Source: Diplodia intermedia (taxonomy: Eukaryota; Ascomycota; Dothideomycetes; Botryosphaeriales; Botryosphaeriaceae). From it: 64,000 nucleotides of DNA. This document shows positions 34,343-45,620 of the stretch, piece by piece; the stretch's first letter is position 1; every line of letters begins with the position of its first letter. A program made the translations under genes and the position numbers. The notes below the pieces were generated by a model. The model did no database searches. It worked only from the letters and a program-made list of their open reading frames with translations, and had not been told where the DNA came from. The DNA lies in assembly GCA_021495925.1 (NCBI GenBank), contig JAKEKT010000056.1:1-64000 (forward strand), in the 5' to 3' direction.

Positions 34343-35858
34343 ATGGTGTCCCACAAGACATTGGCCGCTGCTGCGGTCGCCTTTTTCTTCTCGTCGCCCG
34401 CCCTCGCTGCCATGTACCCCAAGAACTCGCCCGTCCTGCAGGTCGAGGCAAAGGACTACAGCAGCTTGATCGCGAAGTCCAACCACACGTCTGTAAGTGC
34501 TGCCGGACGTTGCACTGCTGGAATGCCACTGACGCGCGCCAGATTGTCGAGTAAGCTGCCGGTGTAGTCGCAACACCACTTGGTCCTAGCTTCTGACCCC
34601 CGCAACTAGATTCTACGCGCCCTGGTGCGGCCACTGCCAGAACCTGAAGCCTACCTACGAGAAGGTCGCCAAGAGCCTCGCCGGCCTTGCCAAGGTTGCC
34701 GCCGTTGACTGCGACGACGATGTCAACAAGCGACTTTGCGCCGAGATGGGTGTCCAGGGCTTTCCCACCCTCAAGATCGTGCGCCCCGGCAAGAAGCCGG
34801 GCAAGCCCGCGGTGGAGGACTACAAGGGCGCCAGGAGCGCAAAGGCTATCGTCGATGCCGTTATCGAGAAGATCCCCAACCACGTCAAGCGCGTGACTGA
34901 CAAGGAGTTCGACGACTTCCTGAGCGAGGACAAAGATGGCGCAAAGGCTATCCTGTTCACCGACAAGGGCACCACTAGCGCGCTTCTGCGTTCTCTGGCC
35001 ATCGATTTTCTGGGGAGCATTCAGGTCGCCCAGATCCGCAACAAGGAGAAGAAGGCCGTTGAGACTCTCGGTATCGGCAGGTTCCCCACCCTGGTTCTGC
35101 TCCCCGGCGGCGACAAGGAAGCCATTATCTACGATGGTGAGATGAAGAAGGAGTCTATGGTCGAGTTTCTCTCCCAGGCCGCTTCACCAAACCCTGATCC
35201 TGCTCCGGCGAAGGCTAAGGCGGATAAGAATGGTAAGAAGGAGGCTAAGAAGGAGGCCAAGAAGGAGACCAAGCAAGAGGAGGGTGCCGCCACATCTGAC
35301 GAGGGCAAGCCCATTGATGTTACCGACTCTGGTCCGCGCCTTCTCATGCTTGATAGCGAAGAGCTTCTTCAGAAGGAGTGTCTGTCCACGAAGTCTCACA
35401 ACTGTATTCTGGCTCTTCTCCCTTCGAAGACTGACGCCACCGAGCCGCTTCCCGAGGAGGCGCAGCTTGCGCTTGCTTCCCTAACCGAAGTTATCAAGAA
35501 GCACACCCAGGGTGGCCACCGCCTGTTCCCTGTGTTCACAGCTCCTCTTAACAATGAAGGTGCCGCCAAGCTCCGCAAGGAGCTCGGTTTGAACGAGAAG
35601 GACTTCGAGCTGATCGTTACGAACTCCAAGAAGTCCTGGTGGAAGCACTACTCGGGCAGCGACTACTCTCAAAAGAGTGTCGAGGAGTGGATCGATGCTG
35701 TCAAGATGGGTGAGGGTAAGAAGGAGAAGCTGCCGCAAAGCGTCATCGTCGAGTCTAAGGAGGAGGATGTCAAGGTAGACACCGAACAGCAGCCTGTTAA
35801 GATCGAGGTCGAAGAGATTGTTGAAGAGGATGCTGCCCCGAAACACGGAGAGTTGTGA
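34343..35858 (+). CDS. ER thioredoxin-fold protein disulfide isomerase (single CGHC, HGEL tail)
   Basis: Oxidative folding enzyme of the ER lumen. Three exons: 34343-34492, an 8-nt micro-exon at 34543-34550, and 34610-35858; introns of 50 and 59 nt; 468 aa. A signal peptide covers residues 1-22. One active thioredoxin domain follows, with FYAPWCGHC at 54-62 (CGHC 59-62). Its IVE-F lead-in is built from the micro-exon. A second, redox-inactive thioredoxin-like region lies at about 150-260, then a Lys/Glu-rich segment (KKEAKKEAKKET), a third possible thioredoxin-like module, and an acidic C-terminus ending HGEL, a variant of HDEL retention. The layout resembles the Mpd1/PDIA6-like group; I am not sure which. 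Skipping the micro-exon would frameshift the active site away. Confidence 0.9.
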
Positions 35859-36347
35859 GTTCGAAGTATAGATACAGTGAGCCGTTCTTCAGAAGCACTT
35901 TTTAGCGTATGAAAATGTACATTCCTTATCTTCGATGAGTGGTCTCATTGGGCATGGTATCGCATGCTACCAGACTCTGCCCCTGCAAATTCGCATTCAA
36001 CGCTCATTTATAACAAAGGCTCATTCGTTCATGACATCTTAGTGAAAGTTTCCTTCCTCTCCAGCTAACTCCACCTCCCACCACAGCGGGTGACAAAAGA
36101 AATTGCCCACCCGTGTCCGCCTTACATAGATCCCGCATCATCAGAATTAACATAGGCAGTTGAAGACAAGATCCGGACACAAACCCACGTATTAAAGACT
36201 AATCTTTACGTCCGGATCTCATATTCAACTACCTATCCCACGTAGAATTTTTCCATGAAGCAGACGCGGGTGGGCAATCACTTCCGTCACCCGCCGAGCC
36301 ACTTCCCCCGAGAAGCCCACGCACCCATCCACCCCATCCCATCGCAA
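35859..36347. other. Convergent intergenic region with foldback
   Basis: 3' flanks of the isomerase (+) and the nuclease-like gene (-). It contains the long inverted repeat listed separately and no coding sequence. Confidence 0.6.
36152..36236. repeat. 85-nt foldback (imperfect inverted repeat)
   Basis: Arms at 36152-36178 and 36210-36236 (27 nt each) pair with about four mismatches; the inner ten bases AGATCCGGAC / GTCCGGATCT are perfect. Inside the loop a second stem TAAAGA / TCTTTA closes around CTAA. It may be a very small MITE, an RNA hairpin in overlapping 3' UTRs, or a bidirectional processing or termination element. Confidence 0.75.
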
Positions 36348-38261
36348 TCAAACACAAACATCCACCCTCCCCACGCTAGGATCATGATCGCTCACCACCC
36401 CCTCCCCATCCGCCCACGTATTAACATGCACATGCTCATACCCAACCCCCTTCGCCGCCAGCGCCTCACTCACAAACACATGGTCCAGCTGCTGGCAATT
36501 GCCGTCGTACAGATACGTATACCGCTCGACCTCCCCCACCCCCGCCACCACATCCGCATCTTCTAACCCACTCCCCCCGACGAAGCGCGCGACGGGCGCC
36601 ACGAACGCAAACTCGTTGAAGTCGCCCGCCACGACGACGTGCGCGCCGGCGTCGACATCCAGCACGCGCGCGACAAACGCCGCCGTCGCGTCCGCCTGCG
36701 CCGCGCGCGCGTCGACGCCGCCGTTGGCGGGCGGCCGCGCGTCGCCCGCGAGGGCGCTCGAGCCGCCCTTGCTGGCCCAGTGCACGTTGACGGTCCACAG
36801 CCTCCCACTTCCGTCGGTCGTCTCCCACAGCGCGGCGAGCGGCTTGCGGCTGTCGGACCAGGCGGCGGCGTTGGCGGGGTCGATTCGGCCCGGGTTGAAG
36901 GAGAGCTGCGTGGGCGAGAGGGGCGCCGCGGCATCCGTCGCGCTGCCGGGGTTGGGGTTGAGCAGGGCGAGCCTGGCCGTGTCGTACAGGTAGGCGACGC
37001 GGATGTTGGCGCCGGGCTGGCCGCCGTCGGCGCCGTCGACGGGGTCGATGGCGGCGGCGGCGTACGTGGCGGGCCCGCCGGCGGCGGCGATGGCGGCGAC
37101 GAGCGCCGACAGGGTGCGGTTCGACGACGTCACGCCGTCGCCGGTGCTGGGCCCCGTGTCGTCTTGGATCTCCTGCAGGAAGAGGAGGGCGGGCGAGGCG
37201 AGGTGCGTGACGATGTGCGCGGCGATGGATGGGAGGTGCGGCGACGTCGGCGACAGGTTCTCGACGTTGTACGAGCCGAAGGTCAGGCCGGAGCAGGAGG
37301 AGTTGGTGGACGTGAGGGTGGTGGGGGGAGGGAGGGCGGGGAGGGCGGAGCCGAGGACGGTGAGGGCGGTGGTGGGGAGGAGGTAGTAGAAGCCGTATGC
37401 GTAGGTGATGACGCCGGTGATGTCGGAGAGGGTGTCGCCGAGCTTGATGGTGGTTGGGCTGGTCGTGCCGTCCAGGGGGTCGCCGATGATGATGGCTTCG
37501 GGGTTGGCGTCTGGCAAGGGAGAGACGGAACTGCGTCAGCTGGCTTGCCTCTCGTGGCACTCGGGGGAAAACGTACCAGCATCCGTCATGGTCAAACCGC
37601 CCCTCCCGTTCAACCCCGTCACCGTCCAGTTCCCCCTCACCCACACCTCCTCGTACGAGTTCGGCCTCGCCAGCGCTACCGGTGCCTCGATCGTCACCAG
37701 CTCGCCGCACAAGCTCTCCCAAAAGTCCATCCCGTACACGTCCGGCTGCAGCGCGGGGTTAAAAACCGAAATCTGGCTCTCGTTGTTCGGCACCGCGAAC
37801 ACATCGCCGCCGTCCAGACTTGAAAACTGCTTCGTAGGCGGCGTCAAACCGCCGCTGCCGACAAGGACAGGCTCGACGGCATTACCGGAGGACACGACGA
37901 CGACGTTTTTGGGCGAGGACAGCTCGGTGAGGTAGAGGTACGCGGACGAGGACCGGTACTCGGCGACGGTGGCATCGAGCTTGATTTCATCGCCGACGGT
38001 GAGGTTGGCGCCGATGCTGCTGGAGAAGACGTAGATGGAGTCGGAGCCGACGCTCTCCGAGGCAGTAGGCGAGCGGATCCAGATGCCGGACGGTCCTTTG
38101 GCGGTGATGAGGCCGGTCACGTTGGTCACGGCTTGGCCTTTGAGCGGCGAGATGAAGGCGTCGCCGTTGATCTCGCTGATGGTGACGGCGGACGCGGTGT
38201 GCAGGTACAGCAGCGCCGTGGCGGCGACCTTGGCCCATGGAATCCCTGAAGACGCCCACAT
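36348..38261 (-). CDS. Secreted endonuclease/exonuclease/phosphatase-fold protein
   Basis: Two exons, 37577-38261 and 36348-37510; intron 37511-37576 (66 nt); 615 aa. The start at 38261 is chosen because it puts a signal peptide at residues 1-25 (hydrophobic, ending TASA); the frame stays open further upstream. Residues 26-290 are beta-rich and resemble the OB-like/N-terminal part of extracellular nucleases. The EEP domain follows from about 320: GSYNVENL, FLQEIQDD, VAGDFNEF and a final SDHDP, the metal-binding and catalytic blocks of the DNase I/ExeM-like family. The second half is very GC-rich. The likely role is extracellular DNA or phosphodiester breakdown; the substrate is not proven. 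No GPI signal. Confidence 0.85.
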
Positions 38262-39204
38262 GTTCGAGTACGGCCGGAGTGGCTGCTGTCTCCTTCTCTT
38301 GCCAACGGCGCACCGCGTCGGCTCGTTATATACATCTTCGTCGTTGGCGTCGTCACGTCCCAAGCATCCGCCAAGCTGGCAGTTACGAGAACTAGAAGGT
38401 GTCTGCCCTTTCGAGCTGCTCCGCCGCCGTGGAGCGGAGATGAAGCGCCTTGGCGGGCGTGTTCGCGTATCTCGCGCCTGGCCCTCGTTGCGTCTGTCGG
38501 CTGTTTCATTGGCCGCGATATCGCTTGGCCCTGCCAGGAACCGCATGGTACTGCAACCCGGCCGGCTCCGATGTGTAATTTCTTATAGACATGTTGTGGC
38601 TGCTGTCCGTTATCGCGGTATCCGGATGCTCGGAATAGGACTGCGTCGCTTGTCCTCGTAAGCGAAGCTGGCGTTGATGCTGAGAGTCATGGTGACGACT
38701 CAATCGTCAAAGGGAGCGCACGCTGTGGAGGTTCCATCAGTAGAGAAGGGCGTTCAAACGGCATGTTCGATGTATATAATCGGAAGAGGAACCGGTTTGA
38801 ATTGCTCTGACGTTGGATTTAAGGGAACGCGAACATCGAAGGAGGAATGATCGTCGCGCGACTCAGTCCACTACTGATGTAGTTCCAGGAACGGACGATC
38901 GGCACAATGCATTACCGTGGCACTGGAAGCTTAGCATTGAAAGTAGACTGTTGAGTCGCATGTACGCTCTCGATAGAATTTGCATTCTACACAAACCCTG
39001 CCTGAAGAGCGTGTGCACTCCTCCGGGTACCCTTAGAGTGTAATGTGTATCAGACCTAGCACTTGCTGGAATCGATGTAATCAAATCGATCCACTACCGT
39101 CCGAACATACCCAACTGATCGAGTTTCTGTAGTCGGAATATGTCCTCCAGGTCCAGCTCTTTCCCCCAACTGGGAGCGTAGTATGCCTCACACCAGCTGG
39201 TGTT
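38262..39204. other. Intergenic region upstream of the nuclease-like gene
   Basis: Promoter of the secreted nuclease-like gene and 3' flank of the F-box-like gene. No additional gene seen. The nuclease frame is open up to about 38546 and could encode an alternative, longer N-terminus without a signal peptide. Confidence 0.5.
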
Positions 39205-40299
39205 CTACTCCTTTGAGAAGTCGACGTTGACGAAGCACCACTCGATCTCCGTGTTCACAGAGGTGACCACAGTCACAGTGGCTGGAATGATTTTCATGAG
39301 CCCCTTTCAATCATAGAGTGTCTGTGAAGGAGGGTGGACTTACGTTCAGCTGAGAACCTGACAAGGGCATCCATCTCTTCGCCTACGAGGACCTCCTGGA
39401 TGACGTCCTTCCAGTCCATTCCCTTTCGCAAGGCCGCATCCGCAACCTCTAGGCCTTTCTTCATCACAGTAGCACTGAAGAACACACCTCTTTCACCCAT
39501 GTATTGACCCACCAGGCCAAGTCGTCCGCAGAATCTGTACGCCCTGAGTAGCTTCGCCAGTCTGGCAGCACAGTGCCTCATCTCATTGCGCTGATCAAGT
39601 CGTTCTTCGGCAACCATGGTCGCAAAGTCAGCATCATGGAGGGCGTCAGGGTTGCAAATGAGTTCAGTGTAGGACTCTGGGCTGTACGTGAGAATGCGAA
39701 GCTGGAGGTTGCAGATCTGACCAGCAGCACCACGGCCGATGTTTTCGAGACATTTGAGCAGGGAACTCTTAACCCCCTTGGAGTCTGCGGCCAACTTGAC
39801 GGCGGTATGGAAGGTGCTGGTCCTGAGATAGGCCTGTTCGAGCTCGGGGCTGACCTGGGGATCGTAACCGTCGGACAACGGGTGGAGACCGCGTGCCTCC
39901 TTGAAGGCGCGCCAGTTAGTGTCAAGACCGGCACCCGACATGTGGCCTATAAAGTGTAGCTCAGTCTGAGTCAAGTTGGTCACATGGTTGCAGGTGGGGT
40001 TACTGATGTAGTTGAAGGTGAGCTGGTGGATGTGGTACTCGTAGACGCGGTCGCGGAGCTCGCGAGGCAGGGCGAGAAGGTAGTTGTCAGCACCCTCGAA
40101 GGAACTCTGGCGATGGACTGATCAGTGCAGATCTGAGCTTCTTGAAGCCGTGGATGGGAGGAGAGTGTACCTTGGGAGGGTTCAAGGCCCAACGCACACG
40201 CCGGGCGAGGGCCACCGGGTGCGACGCCGACAGCATGGCGCCGAACGTGCGGGCCACCTGTTGGGCCACACGGCCAACCATTGCCACGAAACCAAACAT
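39205..40299 (-). CDS. Uncharacterised F-box-like protein
   Basis: Three exons: 40171-40299, 39344-40106, 39205-39281; introns of 64 and 62 nt with normal signals; 322 aa. Residues 1-43 are a basic, partly hydrophobic leader that could target mitochondria or be a weak membrane anchor. Then comes NYLLALPRELRDRVYEYHI, the LPxELRxxIYxY motif seen in many ascomycete proteins with an F-box-like start. The rest (about 70-300) looks alpha-helical and has no motif I know. The C-terminus depends on intron 2: an earlier acceptor (near 39322) would give a different short tail. Function unknown; ubiquitin-ligase adaptor is only a suggestion. Confidence 0.65.
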
Positions 40300-43133
40300 C
40301 TTGTGCAGGCTTGAAGAGCGTGGCTGAATGTTTCGACGCCGGACGGTGCTTGTGAAGCAATGCTGCGCTTGAGGGGTTGGAGAAGTGAACGAATGCCACT
40401 CCAAGTAATGACGGCTCAACAAGAGCGATCGTTCCCGCTTCGTCGCGCAAGCGGTGGTGTAGGGTTGGTGGAGCTGCAGTTTTCGCTCGACGCGTTTTTT
40501 AAGTCGCGTTCGTTGGGTATTTTCGACACGTTCGGAAGGCGCACTGGCCATCTGGTTGCCTGGGGGAAGCATCGCAGGGAGCCAACGGCCGGAGCCAACG
40601 GCTGGAGCCTCTTCCACCGGCTGTGGGCTCAGCAGGAGAGTGCTGGTCCGTCACAGCCGTTAGAAAGTCAGGCATCGGAGATGTTTACAAGGACAAAGGC
40701 TCAGATTCACTTCCGCTAGTCAGGTCCTAGGCACAAGCGTAACAAGCCATCACCCAGCCGCTGTGCTGCCACTTTTTGCAGAATCCTCGCCCACTTGGCT
40801 CAGGATTCCAAGGCTGGGTGCCCATTCGAGTGTACAATGCAGAGAAGGCAGCAGACAGGTCGAGGGCCGACATCGGGTCACACAATGGACGGCCTCGACA
40901 AATCACCACAAGCTGAACGACGGTCCAGACTTGGGCGCTTCGGGGGCTTGGAGATGGACACCAATTCGATTATGAGGATACTGAGGAGGCTGCAGAGCGT
41001 ACGGGTGATTCCTGCCGATGGGGCCATGTCGATTGACGCGTTGAGCTGACGTCTAGAACGCCCCAACCTGCCGAGCCTCCAATCTCAACCGCTCGCAGAA
41101 CATCAGCTGGATCGCAAAAATCGCGCGCATTAACCTACCTGCTCCTTGCATGCTGACGAAAGGCGATGTCCCGCGACTAGGAATGGACTGATCGACGGTG
41201 CTCGCCTCCAAATCCGTACATACAGAGCCCCGGGTCCGAGACGACGCGAATATCGAAAGATAGGACGGCGTGGGGCGGCGTTCGAAGGCCTGCACAAAGC
41301 CCGAGGAGGAACAGTGATGCAGATAGATAGACCATCATCGAGCAGCAGCGGAGCATCCTACGCAGTCGGCACCTACAGCCGCGCCCGGCTTCGATCATTC
41401 GAGCATTAGGTTTCGGTGCCGAGATGCCGCGGCTGAAGGCTTCCTGTTTCTGCACGCTACGGGATCATCATGCTACATTCAGCCACGGCGATTACCAAGC
41501 TGCAATCAATTGCCGTCGCTTAGAGCGGGCAAGGTGTGGAAAATGGCTCACGCGGAAGGAAAAGCAGTCGGTCGTACAAGGCGAGATGTATACTGTGGAG
41601 CCATCAGCCGGAGGCGGTGGCTACATGTATGGGGAGGGCTCGAGGCGGGGTAAATGCGTAGGGCGGGGTGTGGAGGCCTGGGGCGCGATGCGGAGCTTCG
41701 TTCTGCTGGTCTTTGGATCGATGCCATTGATCCTCTTCCGCCCATCGAGTAATTATTACCCCTTCAAAACCAGCGACTCGCGCGGGATGGAGGCTGCGCG
41801 GTGCCTATGGCGAGGGCGCCAAGCGCAGCACGCACGTTAAGGGCTGCCGATGATGCAGCCGCAGGCTCGCATCCATCACATGGATCCTCATATAGCTTCT
41901 GCAGGACAAGGATGGCAGTTTGTCCACCATTGCCCGTGGCCGTCCGTCGAGGCCGGTCAAGCGGCAGCAGTGGACAAGAATGATTAGCTCCAGGGTGCCT
42001 CTTGGACCCTCGCCGGGGAACGCGGAGACGGCTCCCTTGCCCGTTGTGGGGTAGGCCTTCTGCTCCGGCCTTGGTTCGAGGCGCAGCTCTCCCCAGGCCA
42101 GGCCAGGCTGCCCTCGGACAAGCTCAGCCCGACGCAGTCGAGGAATTATCATCGAGGACACCGGTCAGCGGCGGTGCTGGACCGAGAGGTGCATGCGGCG
42201 GCCAGCGACAGGGCTAGCCCGTCGAAAGCAGGCAGGCTGATGCGACGTCCGGAAGTAACAACGAGGTCGGCTCGGCAGGAAGCAGTGGCACATCGGCAGC
42301 GAGTGCAGGGTGCCGAGGCGGCGGTTCGTTCGGGGCTTTGATGGAGGTTGTGGTGCCGGCTGGGATCGCCACGCGTGGGGGTCGTCGCTTGAGGCGAAGC
42401 TGCCGACTGCCAGGAACAACCGTCCATCTCGACCGCACCGCCTCCGCCTCTCCGCCGCTCCGAGATCTCGTGCTGCAGCCTGCCCGAGCCTCGCAGCGCC
42501 GATGCACCCGCCCAGTATCGCCCCGCCGGGTCCCATGACGCGCGCCCCGTGCAAGGAGTGGTGCCCGCTGCGACCGTTCGAGGTTTCTGCCATCAGCACG
42601 CGTCGCGGGGCGTGGCCATGACAGCAGGAAACACCAGCGGAGGCCTCGCGCGTTGCGGTGACAGCTAAATGATATCAGACGAGCAGCGAGCAGGTCCAGT
42701 GACCCCCACGCTATGGAGCCGGAGCCACAGAGCAGAGCCACAGCCGGCCAATCCACGCCTCCGTCTCAACACCACCTGGCTGCTCGCTTTGCCTCCCGAT
42801 TGGCCTGTCCCGCCCGGTGCCTGATCCGTTTGCAACCGTCGCCCTCTGCACTGTCTGCCTTCCCGTCCGCTGTCTTTGCTGCCCGTCCGACCTTGCCTCC
42901 CATACCTAATTGCCTCTCCACACGCTGCAACCCCCACGCCCTCTCCAGCCTGCCCTATGGCCGATCCCGCCTCGGCTATTTCTTTCCTTCTATGCCTTCA
43001 TGATACATCCCACGCTGCTTCCGCCGTATATCAATTCCCCCATTCGTGCCGACCCTCCGAACGCTCTTGCTTCACCTCACCTCAACCATCGCAGCCCTCG
43101 CCATAAAACCCTCCATCTACGCCCCGCCCGACC
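40300..43133. other. 2.8-kb region without a supported gene
   Basis: Several 100-180 codon frames exist on both strands (for example 41424-41840 + with an ATG, 42214-42756 -), but all are rich in Arg, Pro and Ser and lack domain-like order. The last 200 bp before 43134 are pyrimidine-rich (the leader of the aldolase gene). Confidence 0.5.
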
Positions 43134-44171
43134 ATGTCCCCTCACCAAGAAACACCACCCTCCACCGGTAACTACACCATGACTGCCGACGCCGTCCAGC
43201 AACCCAACATCACGAACAACACGGGCAGACGCCCGCTGCTGCCCGGCGTCTACGTCCCCACCCCCGCCTTCTTCGACCCCGTGAGTGAGGACGTCGACCT
43301 CGAGACCACGGCCTCCCATGCCGTCCGTCTAGCCCAAGCCGGCGTCGCAGGCATCACCACCCAAGGCTCCAACGGCGAAGCCGTGCACCTCTCGCACGCC
43401 GAGCGCAACCTGATCACGACCACCACGCGCGAAGCCCTCGACGCCGCCGGCTTCACCCAGCTGCCCGTCATCGTCGGCTGCGGCGCGCAATCCACGCGCG
43501 AGGCGATCCAGCTCTGCGTCGACGCGCACGCCGCGGGCGGCGACTACGCGCTCGTGCTGCCGCCGGCCTACTACCAGGGCCTCTTCGCGGCCGACACGGT
43601 GGCCTCCTTCTTCCTCGCCGTCGCCGCCGCGTCGCCGGTCCCGGTGCTCATCTACAACTACCCGGGCGCCGTCGCCGGGCTCGACCTCAACTCCGACCAG
43701 ATCGCCGCCCTCGCCGCCGCCCACCCCAACATCGTCGGCGTCAAGCTCACCTGCGGCAACACGGGCAAGCTCGCCCGCGTCGCCGCCGCCACATCCGCCG
43801 CCACCCCCGCCGAAGCCGGCTCCGGCTTCTTCTGCGCCGGCGGCTCCGCCGACTTCGCCCTGCAGACCCTCGTCGCCGGCGGGTCGGGCATCATCGCCGG
43901 CCTCGCCAACGTCGCCCCCAAGGCCTGCGTGCGCCTGGTGCGGCTGTACGAGCGCGGCGACCTCAAGGCCGCCCGCGAGCTGCAGGCCGTCGTCGCCAGG
44001 GGCGACTGGGCCGCCATCCGCGGCGGCGTCGTCGGCACCAAGAGCGCGCTCGTGTCCTTCTTCGGCTACGGCGGCTACGCGCGCAGGCCGCTGCCCCGGC
44101 CCGGCAAGGAGGAGGGCGCCAAGTGGAGGCTGGGGTTCGAGGAGTTGGTCGCGGTGGAGAAGGCGCTGTGA
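43134..44171 (+). CDS. DapA-family (dihydrodipicolinate synthase-like) aldolase/lyase
   Basis: Intronless, 345 aa. TIM-barrel class I aldolase: GSNGEAVHLSHAER at 78-91, catalytic Tyr174 in IYNYPG, and Schiff-base Lys204 in GVKLTCG. A 30-residue polar N-terminal extension precedes the barrel. Euascomycetes make lysine through alpha-aminoadipate, so this should not be the lysine enzyme. Likely activities are cleavage of 4-hydroxy-2-oxoglutarate or of a 2-keto-3-deoxy sugar acid (the fungal LGA1-type galacturonate pathway), releasing pyruvate; I cannot choose. The gene is very GC-rich at third positions. A second in-frame ATG at residue 16 is a possible start. Confidence 0.88.
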   Translation: MSPHQETPPSTGNYTMTADAVQQPNITNNTGRRPLLPGVYVPTPAFFDPVSEDVDLETTASHAVRLAQAGVAGITTQGSNGEAVHLSHAERNLITTTTREALDAAGFTQLPVIVGCGAQSTREAIQLCVDAHAAGGDYALVLPPAYYQGLFAADTVASFFLAVAAASPVPVLIYNYPGAVAGLDLNSDQIAALAAAHPNIVGVKLTCGNTGKLARVAAATSAATPAEAGSGFFCAGGSADFALQTLVAGGSGIIAGLANVAPKACVRLVRLYERGDLKAARELQAVVARGDWAAIRGGVVGTKSALVSFFGYGGYARRPLPRPGKEEGAKWRLGFEELVAVEKAL

Positions 44172-45620
44172 TGGGGGGGTCTTCTTCTTCTTTTCCTTCT
44201 TCTTCTTTTTCTTTTTCTTCTTCTCCTTTGCTTGCTTATGATGGCTGGTCCTGGTTGGTAATGCATATTGCTGGAGATGGTGGTGGTGGTGGTCAGTAAT
44301 TATGAGTGCCCGTGGCGAAGTGAAAAGCGCTGGTTCTTCTTGGCTCGGAGCGTGCTTCATTTGTCTTTGCGTTTCTCCAACTTCCCTCCCCCTTCGTGGC
44401 ATGAAGTGGCGCGTCGAGCGTGGCCTTTTTTTTTTTTTTCTCATCATGCCCCAAAAGGGAAGCGAGTCGATTTTCTTGCGGCTTGCAAATATCACATCTC
44501 TACTCGCTTTGAGATCCAACACTGAGACATGCATGTCTAAATGGTGGTCGATGGCCGCAGTTACAGGAGACCTTACTTCTTCGGGGAATGTACACGGGAC
44601 ACGGGGGTTCTTGGGGTACCTAAAGGGTGGGTTGCCTGTCTGTCCCGCGTGGCGAAAAAAGGGTTAAAGGGCCATCCATTCCAACGTGGCGAATTAGCGG
44701 AACGTACCGCGGGAAGGAGGAGTGGGGGTGAGGGGGGAGGGGGAGGGAAGAAAATGTGATATGTCTCATATCTTGCATTTCTTTAAAAGCCGCAACGGGA
44801 ACGTGTAACGAAAGTACATGTGAAGGATTAGGCTATAGGGGTCTGACGAATGAGGTGCTGTGTGACGGGTTGGAAGATGGCTGAACATTTTCCCTTGCAG
44901 CGACGACCCCAGATGGTGGTGGTAGTTGATCGCTGATAAGGGGGGAAGCTTGGTTGGCGACACCATCCATGCATGTAGAAAGGCGTTTGGGAAAGAGACC
45001 TGGTGGGTTATGTATTCTCCGCCACTGACTTTCCCGCATCGTTCGCCACACGGAAGTTTGCGGGACAGACGACGCGCCGTTCCTACAGGGGTCTGCAAAG
45101 GGATTGACCGTGTCCCGGATCGGTCTCTCCCACCGTACGACCCTATGTGGGCATTTGAAAGCGAACGTCAGATGTGGATCTGCACATTGAATCATTGCTT
45201 CCGGATGTAGACGTCAGCACACAACATCCTTCTCCGGACACGGAATCACGGAAACCTCTGCCCTTCACTACGGCCCAAAAGTCCAAGACATGAAATCGTG
45301 GACGATCATGATGATGATGATGATGATAAGATGAACGGGGTAGAAGAAAGGCGTCAATGAGCATGCCCGCCACCAGATATATGAAACCCCGCCAGATCGA
45401 TCGACAGCGCCGTCACCGGGCTCGGACCAGCGCAGCAACACGGAGCGTCATCCGCGAGACTCCGCTCGCTCAGAATACGGAAATGACTAGGTTTCCTTCG
45501 GGCTGAAAAGCCTTCTTGCAGCCAGCTTCTCTTGTGAGGCCGGTGTGGCGCGTCTGATGGTCGACTCGGTCAGCTTCAGGTCCCTTGTGAGAATAAGACG
45601 GTGTCTCTCGTTTTTCTGCT
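44172..45620. other. 1.4-kb convergent intergenic region
   Basis: 3' flanks of the aldolase (+) and the dynamin gene (-). It holds a CTT/CTTTT tract (44180-44228), a T run at about 44426-44440 and a GAT run at about 45307-45330. No gene supported. Confidence 0.5.
44180..44228. repeat. Pyrimidine (CTT) microsatellite
   Basis: CTT and CTTTT repeats begin nine bases after the aldolase stop codon, so they lie in its 3' UTR. Confidence 0.75.

Noticed and set aside
36639..37823. 394-codon plus-strand frame
   Set aside because: Antisense to the EEP-domain gene; no domain, extreme Gly/Val/Arg content.
41424..41840. 138-codon ATG frame (+)
   Set aside because: No domain, no splice partners, low-complexity Gly/Arg stretches; length expected by chance in GC-rich DNA.
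43329..44534. 401-codon minus-strand frame
   Set aside because: Antisense to the DapA-family gene; Gly/Ala/Arg noise typical of GC-rich third positions.
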